Positions 8,330 to 17,229 of a DNA stretch of 64,000 nt are shown in pieces. Origin of the DNA: Paracidovorax oryzae ATCC 19882. GTDB lineage: Bacteria > Pseudomonadota > Gammaproteobacteria > Burkholderiales > Burkholderiaceae_C. Numbering within the stretch: the first letter of the stretch is position 1; each line of letters starts with the position of its first letter. The DNA lies in assembly GCF_000687165.1 (NCBI RefSeq), contig NZ_JMKU01000020.1, positions 59,833-123,832 on the forward strand, given 5' to 3'. A model generated the notes under the pieces. It did not search any database and was not told where the DNA came from. It worked only from the letters and a program-made list of their open reading frames with translations. Both the position numbers and the translations under genes were made by a program.

Positions 8330-9168
8330 CGCGCTCCGGCATTTTCTGGATTGCCTCGTACCCCAAGTCCGGCAACACCTGGGTACGCTGCCTGATCGCC
8401 AGCCTGCAGGCCGGCGGCGAGCCGGTCCGACTGAACAGGCTGGGCGATACGGTGCCCAACGCCGCGGCGCGCGCGTGGCTGGAGGCCTGCATCGACGTCG
8501 GAAGCGAAGACATGCTGGCCTCCGAACTGGGGGCGTTGCGGGCCCAGGCGCATCGCGAGCAGGGCGCCCGGCATGTGCGCGTGCTCAAGGTCCATGACCG
8601 CTACATGCCCGCGCTGTTTCCGACGGAGGCGACCCTGGGAACGGTCTACATCGTGCGCGACCCGCGCGACGTGGCGCTGTCCTGGGCGGACCATATGGGC
8701 GTGGACGTGGATACGGCCATCGACCGGATGGCCGATGGCGAGCTGACCATGGGTCGCAGCGTCACATCCTTCCAATCGCAGGCGCCCCAGTGCTTCGGTT
8801 CGTGGTCGGGGCACGTGCTCTCCTGGCTGGATGAGGCGCCGGGCCCGCGGTTGCTGCTGCGGTATGAAGCGCTCCTGACGGATCCCCTGGGCGAAGCCGG
8901 CCGGCTCGCGCAGTTCCTGGGACTGCCGGCGGACAGGGACAGCGTGGCGCGCAGCGTGCAGGCCAGTGATTTCGAGACGCTGAGCGGCATCGAGGAACGC
9001 GAAGGCTTCATCGAGCGCGTGCAGGAGCAGCGGCGTTTCTTCCGGCAAGGCCGGGTGGGGACGTGGCGCACCGCACTGCAGCCGCGGCAGGCCGAGCGCC
9101 TGGCCGCTCAGCACGAGGCGGTGATGCAGCGGCTGGGCTACGGACCCGGTGTTGCCTCCGGACACTGA
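8326..9168 (+). CDS. PAPS-dependent sulfotransferase
   Basis: This 280-residue cytoplasmic sulfotransferase has the 5'-phosphosulfate-binding loop YPKSGNTW at about 12-19 and the 3'-phosphate-binding segment VRDPRDVALSW at about 110-120. These are the two defining sites for the donor 3'-phosphoadenylyl sulfate. The length is normal for the Sulfotransfer_1 family. It overlaps the kinase gene by four bases, so it belongs to the lasso operon. The acceptor is unknown: a hydroxyl of the Ser/Thr-rich peptide, or a sugar of the adjoining polysaccharide. Genes of this type recur next to HPr-kinase-like and B2 genes in proteobacteria, which supports a peptide-linked role, but this is inference. Confidence 0.87.
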   Translation: MTRSGIFWIASYPKSGNTWVRCLIASLQAGGEPVRLNRLGDTVPNAAARAWLEACIDVGSEDMLASELGALRAQAHREQGARHVRVLKVHDRYMPALFPTEATLGTVYIVRDPRDVALSWADHMGVDVDTAIDRMADGELTMGRSVTSFQSQAPQCFGSWSGHVLSWLDEAPGPRLLLRYEALLTDPLGEAGRLAQFLGLPADRDSVARSVQASDFETLSGIEEREGFIERVQEQRRFFRQGRVGTWRTALQPRQAERLAAQHEAVMQRLGYGPGVASGH

Positions 9169-9201
9169 TATGGCCGATCCGTACATCCTCCGGTGGCACA
9201 C

Positions 9202-10392
9202 ATGCCAGGTCCGCTGAGCGACTCCGTGGACTGCGCCCGGGCGTCATGGTCTCCTGCGTTCGCCTGCCTGCTGCGCCTTTGGCGGCAGGAGGCCGGCGCA
9301 TGCGCCGGCTGCGACCAGGTGGATGCGGGCGCTTTCGCAGAGGCGCTGGCCCGGCACCGCCTGGCGCTCGCATTGCCCCCTGCCGACACGATCGACGCCG
9401 GTTTGCCCGAGCCGCTGCGCGCGGTGCTGCGCGCACGGCAGCGCAGCGTGACCTTGCGCACGCTGCAGCAGACGGCATCGCTGCGTGAGATCGTCGACGC
9501 GTTGCGCGGGGCCGGTATACGGCACTGCATTCTGAAAGGTCAGGGCTATGCGGCGCTGTTCGGCGCGCCGCATCGCCGCGAGGCCAGCGACATCGACCTG
9601 TTGATCGAACCGGTGGATTCCCCCCGTGCATTGCAGGTGCTCCAGCGCCTGGGCCATGTGATCGATCCCGCCGCGGCGCGCGATCTGCAGCGCTACAGCA
9701 TCGTCAACCATGCACTTCCGCTGCGGCACTCCCGCACGGGTGTGGTGCTGGAACTGCACCTGCGCCTGGCCAACCGGCTCCGGCAGTTCCCTCTGCAGGG
9801 GGCGGCGCTGTGGGAGCGGCATATCACCACCGTGACGCTGGGCAACACCGAAGTCGCTACGCTGGCTCCGGCTGCCGCGGTGGCGTACGCCGCTTTCCAC
9901 GGCACCAAACACAACTGGCACCGTGCCTTCTGGCTGGTGGACATGGCTCAGGCGATGCGCAGCACCACCCTGGACTGGACTGCCACGTCGGTACTGGCCC
10001 GTGAACTGGGCATCGAACGGCAACTGGTTATGTCCGTATTGCTCGTCGAAGCCACGCTAGGCGTTCCGGTGCCGCCCGAGCTGCACTACCAGGCCGCGCT
10101 CATGCGCGCGGGACGCCCTCTCGCCGAGGCGCTGCTGCCACACCTCGACTCGCTCGGGTCGGACCGCGGCGCCGACCTGGCCGCGCGCATGGGAATGGTC
10201 CGCTACGGGTTGCGCCTGTGGTCCCTGCAGTCGAGCTGGCGCGGCCGCCTGCAGTTGATTCCCTTCCTGATGGCGCCCACCGATGATGACCGCGCGGCTC
10301 TGGAGCTGCCGCGTTATCTGGGCTGGGCCTACCCGGTCGTGCGCGTGCTGCGTCTGGTGCGAGGGCATCTGGCCAGGCGCCGACGCAGGTGA
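9202..10392 (+). CDS. NTP_transf_5-type nucleotidyltransferase of the lasso cluster
   Basis: This protein of about 396 residues contains the family core ILKGQGYAALFGAPHRREAS and then DIDLLIEP (about residues 108-136). Asp-Ile-Asp supplies the metal-binding carboxylates of the nucleotidyltransferase fold. It also has a conserved HGTKHNWHRAFWLVDMAQ segment near residue 235. Relatives occur in lasso and other RiPP clusters, often beside HPr-kinase-like genes, and have been proposed to act on the phosphorylated C terminus. It may therefore transfer a nucleotidyl group to the phospho-Ser product, which is inference. The start at ATG 9202 has a G-rich stretch upstream; GTG at 9193 is an alternative. 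A 134-nt gap follows before the B2 gene. Confidence 0.75.
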   Translation: MPGPLSDSVDCARASWSPAFACLLRLWRQEAGACAGCDQVDAGAFAEALARHRLALALPPADTIDAGLPEPLRAVLRARQRSVTLRTLQQTASLREIVDALRGAGIRHCILKGQGYAALFGAPHRREASDIDLLIEPVDSPRALQVLQRLGHVIDPAAARDLQRYSIVNHALPLRHSRTGVVLELHLRLANRLRQFPLQGAALWERHITTVTLGNTEVATLAPAAAVAYAAFHGTKHNWHRAFWLVDMAQAMRSTTLDWTATSVLARELGIERQLVMSVLLVEATLGVPVPPELHYQAALMRAGRPLAEALLPHLDSLGSDRGADLAARMGMVRYGLRLWSLQSSWRGRLQLIPFLMAPTDDDRAALELPRYLGWAYPVVRVLRLVRGHLARRRRR

Positions 10393-10440
10393 TGCCTCCG
10401 GTGAGGAGCGGGGGGCCGTGTCCAGGTTCTGCCGGTGGCG

Positions 10441-10469
10441 TTGTACGCGTTCCCCATATCCGCTTTAAT
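10441..10469 (+). promoter_or_regulatory. Candidate internal promoter ahead of the B2 and exporter genes
   Basis: TTGTAC (10441-10446) and TTTAAT (10464-10469) are separated by 17 nt in the only sizeable gap of the rightward lasso operon. Local AT content rises here. Start of transcription near 10476 would serve B2, the exporter and the first polysaccharide genes. No experimental support is available. Confidence 0.35.
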
Positions 10470-10526
10470 GCGGTTCACTTCCACGGTGGTCGCACGGCCG
10501 CCGGATATTCCGATCGGGTCTTCCGC

Positions 10527-11003
10527 ATGTCTGATATGCAGCCACTTCGGCGCTTGTTCGCGTGGCTGCGCTTGCCGCGGTTCGAGCGCAGCCTGTTCCT
10601 GCCGGCCTGGCTGCTGCTGGGCCTGGCGCGTGCTGCGGTGCTTTGCCTGGGCTTTCGGCGCCTGTCGCCGTGGCTGGGTGAGGGCGTCGCGGAGCTGCCG
10701 CCGCTGCAGCCGGCCGGCGAACGCGCGCGGTGCCGTGCACTGCGGATCGGCCGTACGCTGAAGCTGGCCTCACGGTATACCCCGTGGCAGTCTAACTGCC
10801 TGGCCCAGGCGCTGGCGGCGCGCTGTCTTCTGGGAATGTTCGGGATCACCCACGTGGTGTGCTTCGGTGTGGCGCGCTCGGAAACGTCGCATCTGCAGGC
10901 CCATGCGTGGGTCATCGCCGAAGGCGTGTACGTGACCGGGGGCGCCGGTGCCGGGCGCTTCGCTCGCACAGGGTGCTTCGTGGTGCGCGCCGGGGCCGCG
11001 TGA
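10527..11003 (+). CDS. Lasso peptide B2 leader peptidase (McjB C-terminal type)
   Basis: This 158-residue transglutaminase-like cysteine protease removes the leader after the penultimate Thr. The catalytic Cys lies in SNCLAQALAARCLL (about Cys91) and the catalytic His in LQAHAWVIAEG (about His127), the spacing usual for B2 proteins. The N-terminal hydrophobic helix (LFLPAWLLLGLARAAVL) is common in this family and may associate with the membrane. Proteobacterial systems often carry B1 and B2 separately, as here (B1 at 7.1 kb). The ATG at 10527 is preferred because the upstream in-frame stretch from 10389 looks non-coding. The stop overlaps the exporter ATG (TGATG). Confidence 0.87.
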   Translation: MSDMQPLRRLFAWLRLPRFERSLFLPAWLLLGLARAAVLCLGFRRLSPWLGEGVAELPPLQPAGERARCRALRIGRTLKLASRYTPWQSNCLAQALAARCLLGMFGITHVVCFGVARSETSHLQAHAWVIAEGVYVTGGAGAGRFARTGCFVVRAGAA

Positions 11004-12754
11004 TGGCGGCCTGGAAGGCACTGGCCCGGCTCCTGGCCTGGGCGCCGCCGCGCCCGCGCTTGGCGCTGTTCCTGCTGATGCTGGCGACAGGCGCCACCGA
11101 GGGCATCGGCGTGCTGCTGCTGGTGCCCCTGCTGGGGGTGTTGCAGGGCGATTCGGTGGAGGGATTGGGCATTGCCGTGCGGGGCGTCGTCCACGCCACG
11201 GCATCTCTGGGCCTGCCCGCGGGAACGCCGCTGTCGCTGCTGGCACTGTTCTGTGCGCTGGTCCTGCTGCGCAACGCGATCCAGTATGCGCGGGAATGCA
11301 CCGCTGCGCGGCTGCAGCAGCAGGTGGCGGACCGGCTGCGCGAGGCCAGCTTCGCGGCACTGCTCGGCGCGCAGTGGCGCTGGGTGGTTGCGCAGCGCAC
11401 GGCAGAGCAAGCGAACCTCATGCTCAGCGATGTGGCGCGCATCGGCATCGGCCTGGGCCACGGCATGGGCATGCTGGCGTCGCTCGCCACCGCCGCGGTG
11501 TACCTGCTGGCCGCCTTCGCGCTGCACTGGAAGCTGGCGCTTGCCTCCGGCCTGGGCGGCGCGCTGCTGCTGGCCCTGCTGGCCGGGCACCGGCGCGGAG
11601 TGCTGGCCCTGGGGCGGCAGCTCACCGTGGCCAGCCAGCGCCTGCATGCCAGCCTGCACGACAGCCTGGCCGGGCTGCGGCTGGCCAAGATCCTGGGGGC
11701 GGAGGCACGCTACCAGGCCTGGATCGCCGGCGACGCGGGCAGGCTGCGCGACCAGCAACTGCGTTTCGCCACGGGGTTGAGCCTGTCGAAGGCGTTGCTG
11801 CACAGCGCCGGAGCGCTGCTGCTCGCGGCCTATGTGTACCTGGGGCTGCGGGTGTGGACGGTGCCGGTCCCCGAGCTGCTAACGCTGGTGCTGGTGTTCG
11901 CACGACTCCTGCCGTTGCTGGCGATGGGTCACCAGCAACAGCAGATGTGGCTGCACGCGGCGCCCGCCTTCGCCGGGGTGGAGCGCCAACTGGCCGAGGC
12001 CCGCGCCTGGGCCGAGCCGGAAGAGGGTGCCCAGGAGGCGGTGCCCGCCGCACGGACAGCGATCGCCCTGCGCGGCGTCGGAGTGCGCTACGAAGGCCGT
12101 GAGGTCCGGGCGCTGGACGATGTCTCGCTGGCGTTTCCTGTGCGGACGACCACTGCCATCGTCGGCGCCTCCGGCGCCGGCAAGAGCACCCTGGCGGACG
12201 TGTTGTGCGGATTGCTGGGCCCGGACGAGGGAGCGCTGGAAATCGATGGCGTGCCGCTGGACGACCGTGCACGCCGGGCCTGGCGGCGTGCTGTCGCCTA
12301 TGTGTCGCAGGATACCTTCCTGTTCAATGGCAGCGTGCGCAGCAACCTGCTGCTGGCCGCGCCCGACGCCGATGACGAGGCATTGCGACGCGCCCTGGAA
12401 CAGGCCTGCGCGCAGTTCGTGCATGCCCTGCCGCAGGGGTGGGACACGGCGGTGGGGGAGCGCGGCGTGCAGCTGTCCGGCGGCGAGCGGCAGCGCATCG
12501 CGCTGGCACGCGCGCTGCTGCAGCGCCCGGCGCTGCTGATCCTCGACGAGGCCACCAGCGCGCTGGACCACGACAACGAAGCGCGCGTGCGCGAGGCCAT
12601 CGAGCGGCTGCACGGCGATGTGACCGTGGTCGTCATCGGCCACCGGCTCGCCCTGCTGGAGCGGGTGGACCGTGTCGTGCTGCTGGAGCGGGGACGGGTC
12701 CGCGTGCAAGGGCGGTGGGATGACGTGGCCCCGCACTGGACGGGTGCGCGGTGA
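11003..12754 (+). CDS. ABC transporter, fused membrane and ATPase domains (lasso exporter)
   Basis: This 583-residue half-transporter works as a homodimer in the inner membrane. Residues about 15-320 hold six predicted transmembrane helices. The nucleotide-binding domain has Walker A GASGAGKST (about 388-396), signature LSGGERQ (about 491-497), Walker B LLILDEATSAL and the H-loop VIGHRLALL. It occupies the position of the McjD-type exporter in lasso clusters and would export the mature peptide and confer self-protection. It starts within the B2 stop codon, and its own stop overlaps the start of the first polysaccharide flippase. A lipid-linked glycan exporter is a less likely alternative. Confidence 0.88.
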   Translation: MAAWKALARLLAWAPPRPRLALFLLMLATGATEGIGVLLLVPLLGVLQGDSVEGLGIAVRGVVHATASLGLPAGTPLSLLALFCALVLLRNAIQYARECTAARLQQQVADRLREASFAALLGAQWRWVVAQRTAEQANLMLSDVARIGIGLGHGMGMLASLATAAVYLLAAFALHWKLALASGLGGALLLALLAGHRRGVLALGRQLTVASQRLHASLHDSLAGLRLAKILGAEARYQAWIAGDAGRLRDQQLRFATGLSLSKALLHSAGALLLAAYVYLGLRVWTVPVPELLTLVLVFARLLPLLAMGHQQQQMWLHAAPAFAGVERQLAEARAWAEPEEGAQEAVPAARTAIALRGVGVRYEGREVRALDDVSLAFPVRTTTAIVGASGAGKSTLADVLCGLLGPDEGALEIDGVPLDDRARRAWRRAVAYVSQDTFLFNGSVRSNLLLAAPDADDEALRRALEQACAQFVHALPQGWDTAVGERGVQLSGGERQRIALARALLQRPALLILDEATSALDHDNEARVREAIERLHGDVTVVVIGHRLALLERVDRVVLLERGRVRVQGRWDDVAPHWTGAR

Positions 12755-14010
12755 GCATGCCGGACAAGATGCGCGCATGGGGCCGGCTGCTTCCGGCGCA
12801 TTGGCGTGCAGGTGCGGGCGCGCTGTCGGCACAGTGGTTGTCCGTTGTCTTCGTCGCGGCCGTGTCCCTGGCACTGTCGGTATGGCTGGCCCGGTGCATG
12901 GAGCCGTCGGGGTTCGGCCGCTATGCCTATCTGCTGAACCTGGCGACGCTGCTGGCGCTGGTGCAGGATGCCGGCCTGCGCACCCTCGTGATGCGCGAAC
13001 GCGTGGCCCCGAGTCCTTCGCTCGCCCGTTTCTCTGCCGTGCTGCCCGGAATGGCGAGGGGCCACCTGCTGCTGGCCACCGCCGCAATGGCATGCGGCAG
13101 CCTCCTGCTGTCTGTGGCCGGCGCCGATCCTGCCCTCGCGTGGGCCGTGCTGTGCTTCGCTGCAGTCACGCTGGCGCAACTGGTTGCAGTGCAACTCAAG
13201 GCCGCAGGCCAATGGTTCCGCGAAGCGCTCTGGCAGGCGGCTGGGCGCGTGCTCAGCGCGCTGGCGATCGCCGCCGCCGTCTGGCTGCTGGGGGCCAGCC
13301 CGTCCGTGGTGTTCGGTGCCTGGGCAGGTGCCCTCCTGCTGGCCTACGCGCTTTCGCGCGGGGATTGGCACGATCGGCCATGCTGGCCCCGCTGGCCCGT
13401 GTATCGCGCCGCTGCCGGTTTCCTGTGGATCGACCTGGCCACATCCCTGTACCGCCGCAGCGACATCGTGCTGCTGCACTGGTGGGTGTCTCCCGAAGAC
13501 GTGGGGCAGTATGCGGTGGCCGCCCGGCTTTTCGATGGGATCCTGCTGCTTGCCTCTCCCCTGGCGCTGTTCTTTTTCCGGCGTCTGCGACTCGCCCGCC
13601 CGGATGCCGCTGCTGCGAGGCGGCTCTATGCCAGGACGTTGCTGGCGGCAGTCGCGTTGGGCGCGGGCCTTGCCGCGACAGGCATGCTGCTGGGGCCGTG
13701 GCTGGTCGGCCTGCTGTACGGGGATGCATACCGTGCAGAGGGTGGTTCGCTGGTGGGATGGTTGTTCCTGGCCTTCGTGATCGTGCTGCCCAACTATGTC
13801 CTGACCCAGGCCGCCATCGCCATGGACCGTGAGCGCTGCTATGCAGTGGGGGCCACGCTGGCAGCGGTCACCAACCTGGTGCTCAATTTCCTCATCGTTC
13901 CGGACCATGGCGTGCGGGGCGCGGCCGCTGTGGTGATCGCGACCGAAGCGGTGCTGGGCGGAGTGCTGTACTTCGGCTTGCGCAGGGCCTGGCGCCCCGC
14001 AGTTTCCTGA
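12751..14010 (+). CDS. Polysaccharide flippase, Wzx/MATE-like
   Basis: This 419-residue membrane protein has about 12 hydrophobic segments and the layout of Wzx-type flippases: SAQWLSVVFVAAVSLALSVW near the N terminus, then EPSGFGRYAYLLNLATLLALVQDAGL. It would move undecaprenyl-linked repeat units across the inner membrane. The start is a GTG at 12751 overlapping the exporter stop by four bases, so translation of the polysaccharide locus is coupled to the lasso exporter. A second flippase gene is present at 17.2 kb; the two are only distantly similar, so they may carry different substrates. Confidence 0.85.
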   Translation: MSMPDKMRAWGRLLPAHWRAGAGALSAQWLSVVFVAAVSLALSVWLARCMEPSGFGRYAYLLNLATLLALVQDAGLRTLVMRERVAPSPSLARFSAVLPGMARGHLLLATAAMACGSLLLSVAGADPALAWAVLCFAAVTLAQLVAVQLKAAGQWFREALWQAAGRVLSALAIAAAVWLLGASPSVVFGAWAGALLLAYALSRGDWHDRPCWPRWPVYRAAAGFLWIDLATSLYRRSDIVLLHWWVSPEDVGQYAVAARLFDGILLLASPLALFFFRRLRLARPDAAAARRLYARTLLAAVALGAGLAATGMLLGPWLVGLLYGDAYRAEGGSLVGWLFLAFVIVLPNYVLTQAAIAMDRERCYAVGATLAAVTNLVLNFLIVPDHGVRGAAAVVIATEAVLGGVLYFGLRRAWRPAVS

Positions 14011-14025
14011 CGCCTCTGCACGCCT

Positions 14026-15399
14026 ATGGTACAACCTGTGACATCCGCCGACGCCGCGTGGGCTGTTCCGCGTGCCTCGCAGGCTGGCGACATGCCGATG
14101 CCATCCCTGGCGTCACGAGACTCCGCCACTGACCCGATACCAGCGATGAACGAAGTGCATGAGCGAAGCGGCGATGTATCGCTGGGTGACCTGCTGCTGG
14201 AGCTGCTGCGCTTCTACCGCGACTTCGGCATGCTGCTGGTTCCGCTCGCGCTGCTGGCTGCGCTGGTGGCCGGTGGGCTGGCCCTGCGGTATCCGCTCTA
14301 CGGTGCCACCGCGTTGCTGGAGACCCCGCAGATGTCGCTCGACCAGTGGCGCAGGCTGCAGCCCATGCTGTCGGACCGCCAACTGGTGGCGGCCTCGCTG
14401 GCCGATGCTTCCCTGCCCGACGGCGCGGCTCCCAGGCTGCAAAGGCTGTTCCAGCAGCCGCGCTACTGGAGCACCCGGGTGGGCTACCGCAGCACGGTGG
14501 GTCGGGACGACATCCGGGAGCAGATCAACATCGATCCCAAGAAAATCGGGGCGCTGGGGCTGGAGGTATCGCTCAATGTGCCCGACGAAGCTGCTGCGGC
14601 ACAGCAGTTCGCAGTGATCGCATCGCACATCCGCCAGGTCATGCTCTGGGGCGACCTGCGCGAATACCTGGACCGGTTGCGGCAGGAAGTGCTGGAGCAG
14701 CGCTCGCAGCTGCAGATCGAGCAGATCCGGCGGCAGTTCGCCATCGAGCAGGGCCAGAAGCAGGTGGAGGACATGAATCGGCTGCTGCTGCAGTATCCGG
14801 AGCTGCGCCGCAGTGAAGTGAACACGGTGGTGTCGGTGGGCGACGGCGGTGGGCGGTACCTGTCGCCGCTGTCCCAGATCGTGGCGCTGGAATCCTCCAT
14901 GTCCGATACCCGGTCGCAACTGCGCAAGGGTGTGCGCGAACTGGAGCAACTGGAGTGGAAGCAGCGCTTCCTGGATCGTGTCGATGCGCGCCTGGATGGG
15001 CAGTCCTCGGGCAAGGAACTGGCCCGCTGGATGGAGCAGTGCCTGGCCGGCCTGTTCCCTGCCGATACCGCGGAGAACACGGCGCAGCGGCAGGCCGGCA
15101 GCGAGATCCGGATGAACCTGGAGCAGTCGCTTTCCAGGGCCGCTCAGCTGCGCTACAAGGCTTCGCCGGCGCTGCCGGTTTCACCGCTGCCATCGCGGCG
15201 CCCTTCCTTCGTCGCTGCGGCGGTGTTCGCCGGCACGCTCCTCGCCCTGTCCCTGGCATTGGCGAGCTATGTGGCGCTGCGCCGCACGGGCGCGAGGCCG
15301 GGTGACTGGTCAGCCCGGCGGGATCCGCTCTTCGGCTGGCTGCCGGAGCGTCTGCGGCGCAGGCTGCCGGCAGGCGCTTCAGAGGGGGAGCGCGCGTGA
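14026..15399 (+). CDS. Wzz-like chain-length/polysaccharide co-polymerase protein
   Basis: The protein has up to 457 residues, an N-terminal membrane helix (FGMLLVPLALLAALVAGGLAL), a long periplasmic coiled-coil region (about 150-340, rich in Gln, Glu and Arg) and a second membrane helix (FVAAAVFAGTLLALSLALASYVAL) near the C terminus. This is the classic Wzz architecture that sets glycan chain length. No BY-kinase (Wzc) domain follows. Three starts are possible: ATG 14026 (used here), 14092 (AGGCTGG upstream) and 14146. The C-terminal tail after the second helix is Arg-rich and cytoplasmic. The next gene starts inside its stop codon. Confidence 0.78.
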   Translation: MVQPVTSADAAWAVPRASQAGDMPMPSLASRDSATDPIPAMNEVHERSGDVSLGDLLLELLRFYRDFGMLLVPLALLAALVAGGLALRYPLYGATALLETPQMSLDQWRRLQPMLSDRQLVAASLADASLPDGAAPRLQRLFQQPRYWSTRVGYRSTVGRDDIREQINIDPKKIGALGLEVSLNVPDEAAAAQQFAVIASHIRQVMLWGDLREYLDRLRQEVLEQRSQLQIEQIRRQFAIEQGQKQVEDMNRLLLQYPELRRSEVNTVVSVGDGGGRYLSPLSQIVALESSMSDTRSQLRKGVRELEQLEWKQRFLDRVDARLDGQSSGKELARWMEQCLAGLFPADTAENTAQRQAGSEIRMNLEQSLSRAAQLRYKASPALPVSPLPSRRPSFVAAAVFAGTLLALSLALASYVALRRTGARPGDWSARRDPLFGWLPERLRRRLPAGASEGERA

Positions 15400-16352
15400 G
15401 GCGGGTGCTGGTGACCGGCGCGGCCGGAATGATCGGTCGGCGGCTGGTGGCCGCGCTGCAGCAGCGCGGTGACATCGTCGCGGGCCTGGACGATCTGTCG
15501 AGTGGCATGGCCATGCCTCCGGGGCTGGAGGCCGCAGCGGTGGCGGATGTGCGCGACACCGCCGCGGTCACGTCGATGCTGCGCGACCTCCGGGCCGATG
15601 CGCTGGTGCACCTGGCCGCCGTACACCACATTCCTACTTGCGAGACCCGGCGCATGCACTGCCTGCAGGTGAACGTGGTGGGAACCGAAAGCGTGCTGCA
15701 TGCGGCGGGCGAGGTGGATGTGCGGCAGGTGGTGATCGCTTCCAGCGGCGCGGTGTACGCCTGGGGTTGCGAAGCGCTGGCGGAAGACCGCAGTCCCACG
15801 GAGGCGCGTGACAACTATGCGCTGTCCAAGCTGTGCAACGAGGGCCAGCTGCGCCTGTGGTGCGGCCTGGGCGCCGGGCGCCGCGGCCGCGTCGCGCGCC
15901 TGTTCAACTGCATTGCGCACGATGATCCGAACGCGCACCTGATTCCCGACGTTCTTGCGCAGATCAACGCCGACCCGTCGGCGGAGCCGCTGCTGCGGCT
16001 GGGCAACCTGGAGCCGCGCCGGGACTACATGCATGCCGACGAAGCCGCGCAGGGGCTGGCAGCATTGCTCGATGACTCTCGCGGCGAGGTGGCATTCGAC
16101 GTGTTCAATCTGTGCTCGGGCGTGGAGCATTCGGTGGGCGAACTGGTGTCGGAGATCGGCGCGCTGCTGGGACGAATGCCCCGCGTGGAGGTGGACCCGC
16201 GGCGCAAGCGGCCCCATGATCGGGCCCACCAACTCGGTGATCCAGCGAAGGCGGCTGCGCTGTTGGGCTGGAAGACCCGCTGCACCCTGCGCGAGGCGCT
16301 GCAGCGGACGCTGGCGCCTGGTCGCGACGGAGCCCGCTGGCCAAGCATGTGA
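15396..16352 (+). CDS. NAD-dependent epimerase/dehydratase (SDR)
   Basis: This 318-residue extended short-chain dehydrogenase has the N-terminal dinucleotide-binding loop VTGAAGMIGRRLV, the catalytic tyrosine-lysine pair in NYALSKLCNEG (about residues 146-156), and the substrate-region phrase RRDYMHADEAAQGL. Such enzymes interconvert or dehydrate NDP-sugars for polysaccharide assembly. It is the only obvious nucleotide-sugar enzyme in the locus, so most precursors must come from elsewhere in the genome. The GTG start at 15396 overlaps the previous gene by four bases. The specific sugar cannot be assigned. Confidence 0.88.
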   Translation: MRRVLVTGAAGMIGRRLVAALQQRGDIVAGLDDLSSGMAMPPGLEAAAVADVRDTAAVTSMLRDLRADALVHLAAVHHIPTCETRRMHCLQVNVVGTESVLHAAGEVDVRQVVIASSGAVYAWGCEALAEDRSPTEARDNYALSKLCNEGQLRLWCGLGAGRRGRVARLFNCIAHDDPNAHLIPDVLAQINADPSAEPLLRLGNLEPRRDYMHADEAAQGLAALLDDSRGEVAFDVFNLCSGVEHSVGELVSEIGALLGRMPRVEVDPRRKRPHDRAHQLGDPAKAAALLGWKTRCTLREALQRTLAPGRDGARWPSM

Positions 16353-16485
16353 TTATTCTGGACGCACTGCCTGTTTCGCCAAGGACGGTTTCCTGGAGCC
16401 GTAGCGGTGCGCGGAACTGCGCTCCCTGTCGTCTCCATGGCGAAACGGGCGAAATGCGGCCCTGCCCGAACCAAGGAGTCCTGCT

Positions 16486-17229
16486 TTGTCCCTGAGGCCC
16501 CTCGAACGCTTCAAGCTTGCCTATCGACGTCTTCGGGTGGGGGCCAACCTGCACCGCAACGACGCTCTGGGCGCGCTCTACCGGGCCTGGGCCTACGTGC
16601 ATGCCACCCAGCTTGCAGGCGACTATTACGAGTTCGGCGTGTACCGCGGCAACAGCCTGGCCCATGCCTGGCTGTGCTACCGTCACCAGCGCGAGCGCAT
16701 GGAGCGCAATGTCCGACTGCCGTTCCGCCGTCAGGGGACGGTGCTCGATTTTCTCTCCCGGCCGCCCCGGTTCCACGGCTTCGATACCTTCGCGGGCATG
16801 CCGGCCAACGACGAAGGCGAGGACACCCTGGCCACAGGCAGCTTTCTGGCAGCACAGTCCCAGGCCGTGGCGCGGTGTGCGGCGGTAGGCCTGCGTGCTC
16901 CGGACCTGGTGCTGGTGCCCGGACTGTTCTCTGACAATGCCGGAGCCATCGGCAGCACTCAGGCGGCGATCGTGCACCTGGACTGCGATCTGTATGTCTC
17001 GGCACGGGACGCCCTCGCGCTGATCGAAACGCGACTGGTTCAGGGTAGCGTACTGCTGTGCGACGACTACGACCTGTTCCGGGCCGACCGGCAGCGCGGC
17101 GAGCGCCGGGCGTTGCGGGAATGCGCGGAGCGCTCCGGCATCGAGTTCGAGCCGTGGTTCGCCTATGGTCCGGCATCGCGTGCCTTTCTCTGCCATGTTC
17201 CGCAATTCACGCCGCCTTCACGCCCATGA
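16486..17229 (+). CDS. TylF/MycF-family O-methyltransferase-like protein
   Basis: This 247-residue protein resembles TylF-type sugar O-methyltransferases: YYEFGVYRGNSLAHAW near residue 45, FHGFDTFAGMPANDEGED near residue 96, VHLDCDLYVSARDAL, and the metal-binding LLCDDYDLFRADRQRGE. The two consecutive Asp residues and the downstream Asp fit the Mg site of the family. The start is an unusual TTG at 16486 with a near-perfect AAGGAG seven bases upstream, after a 133-nt gap that could hold an internal promoter. It would methylate a sugar hydroxyl of the repeat unit. Its stop overlaps the next ATG. Confidence 0.82.
   Translation: MSLRPLERFKLAYRRLRVGANLHRNDALGALYRAWAYVHATQLAGDYYEFGVYRGNSLAHAWLCYRHQRERMERNVRLPFRRQGTVLDFLSRPPRFHGFDTFAGMPANDEGEDTLATGSFLAAQSQAVARCAAVGLRAPDLVLVPGLFSDNAGAIGSTQAAIVHLDCDLYVSARDALALIETRLVQGSVLLCDDYDLFRADRQRGERRALRECAERSGIEFEPWFAYGPASRAFLCHVPQFTPPSRP

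Noticed and set aside
10389..10526. N-terminal extension of the B2 peptidase to 10389
   Set aside because: The extra 46 residues are Gly/Pro/Arg-rich without similarity to B2 proteins, and the DNA holds a plausible promoter instead.
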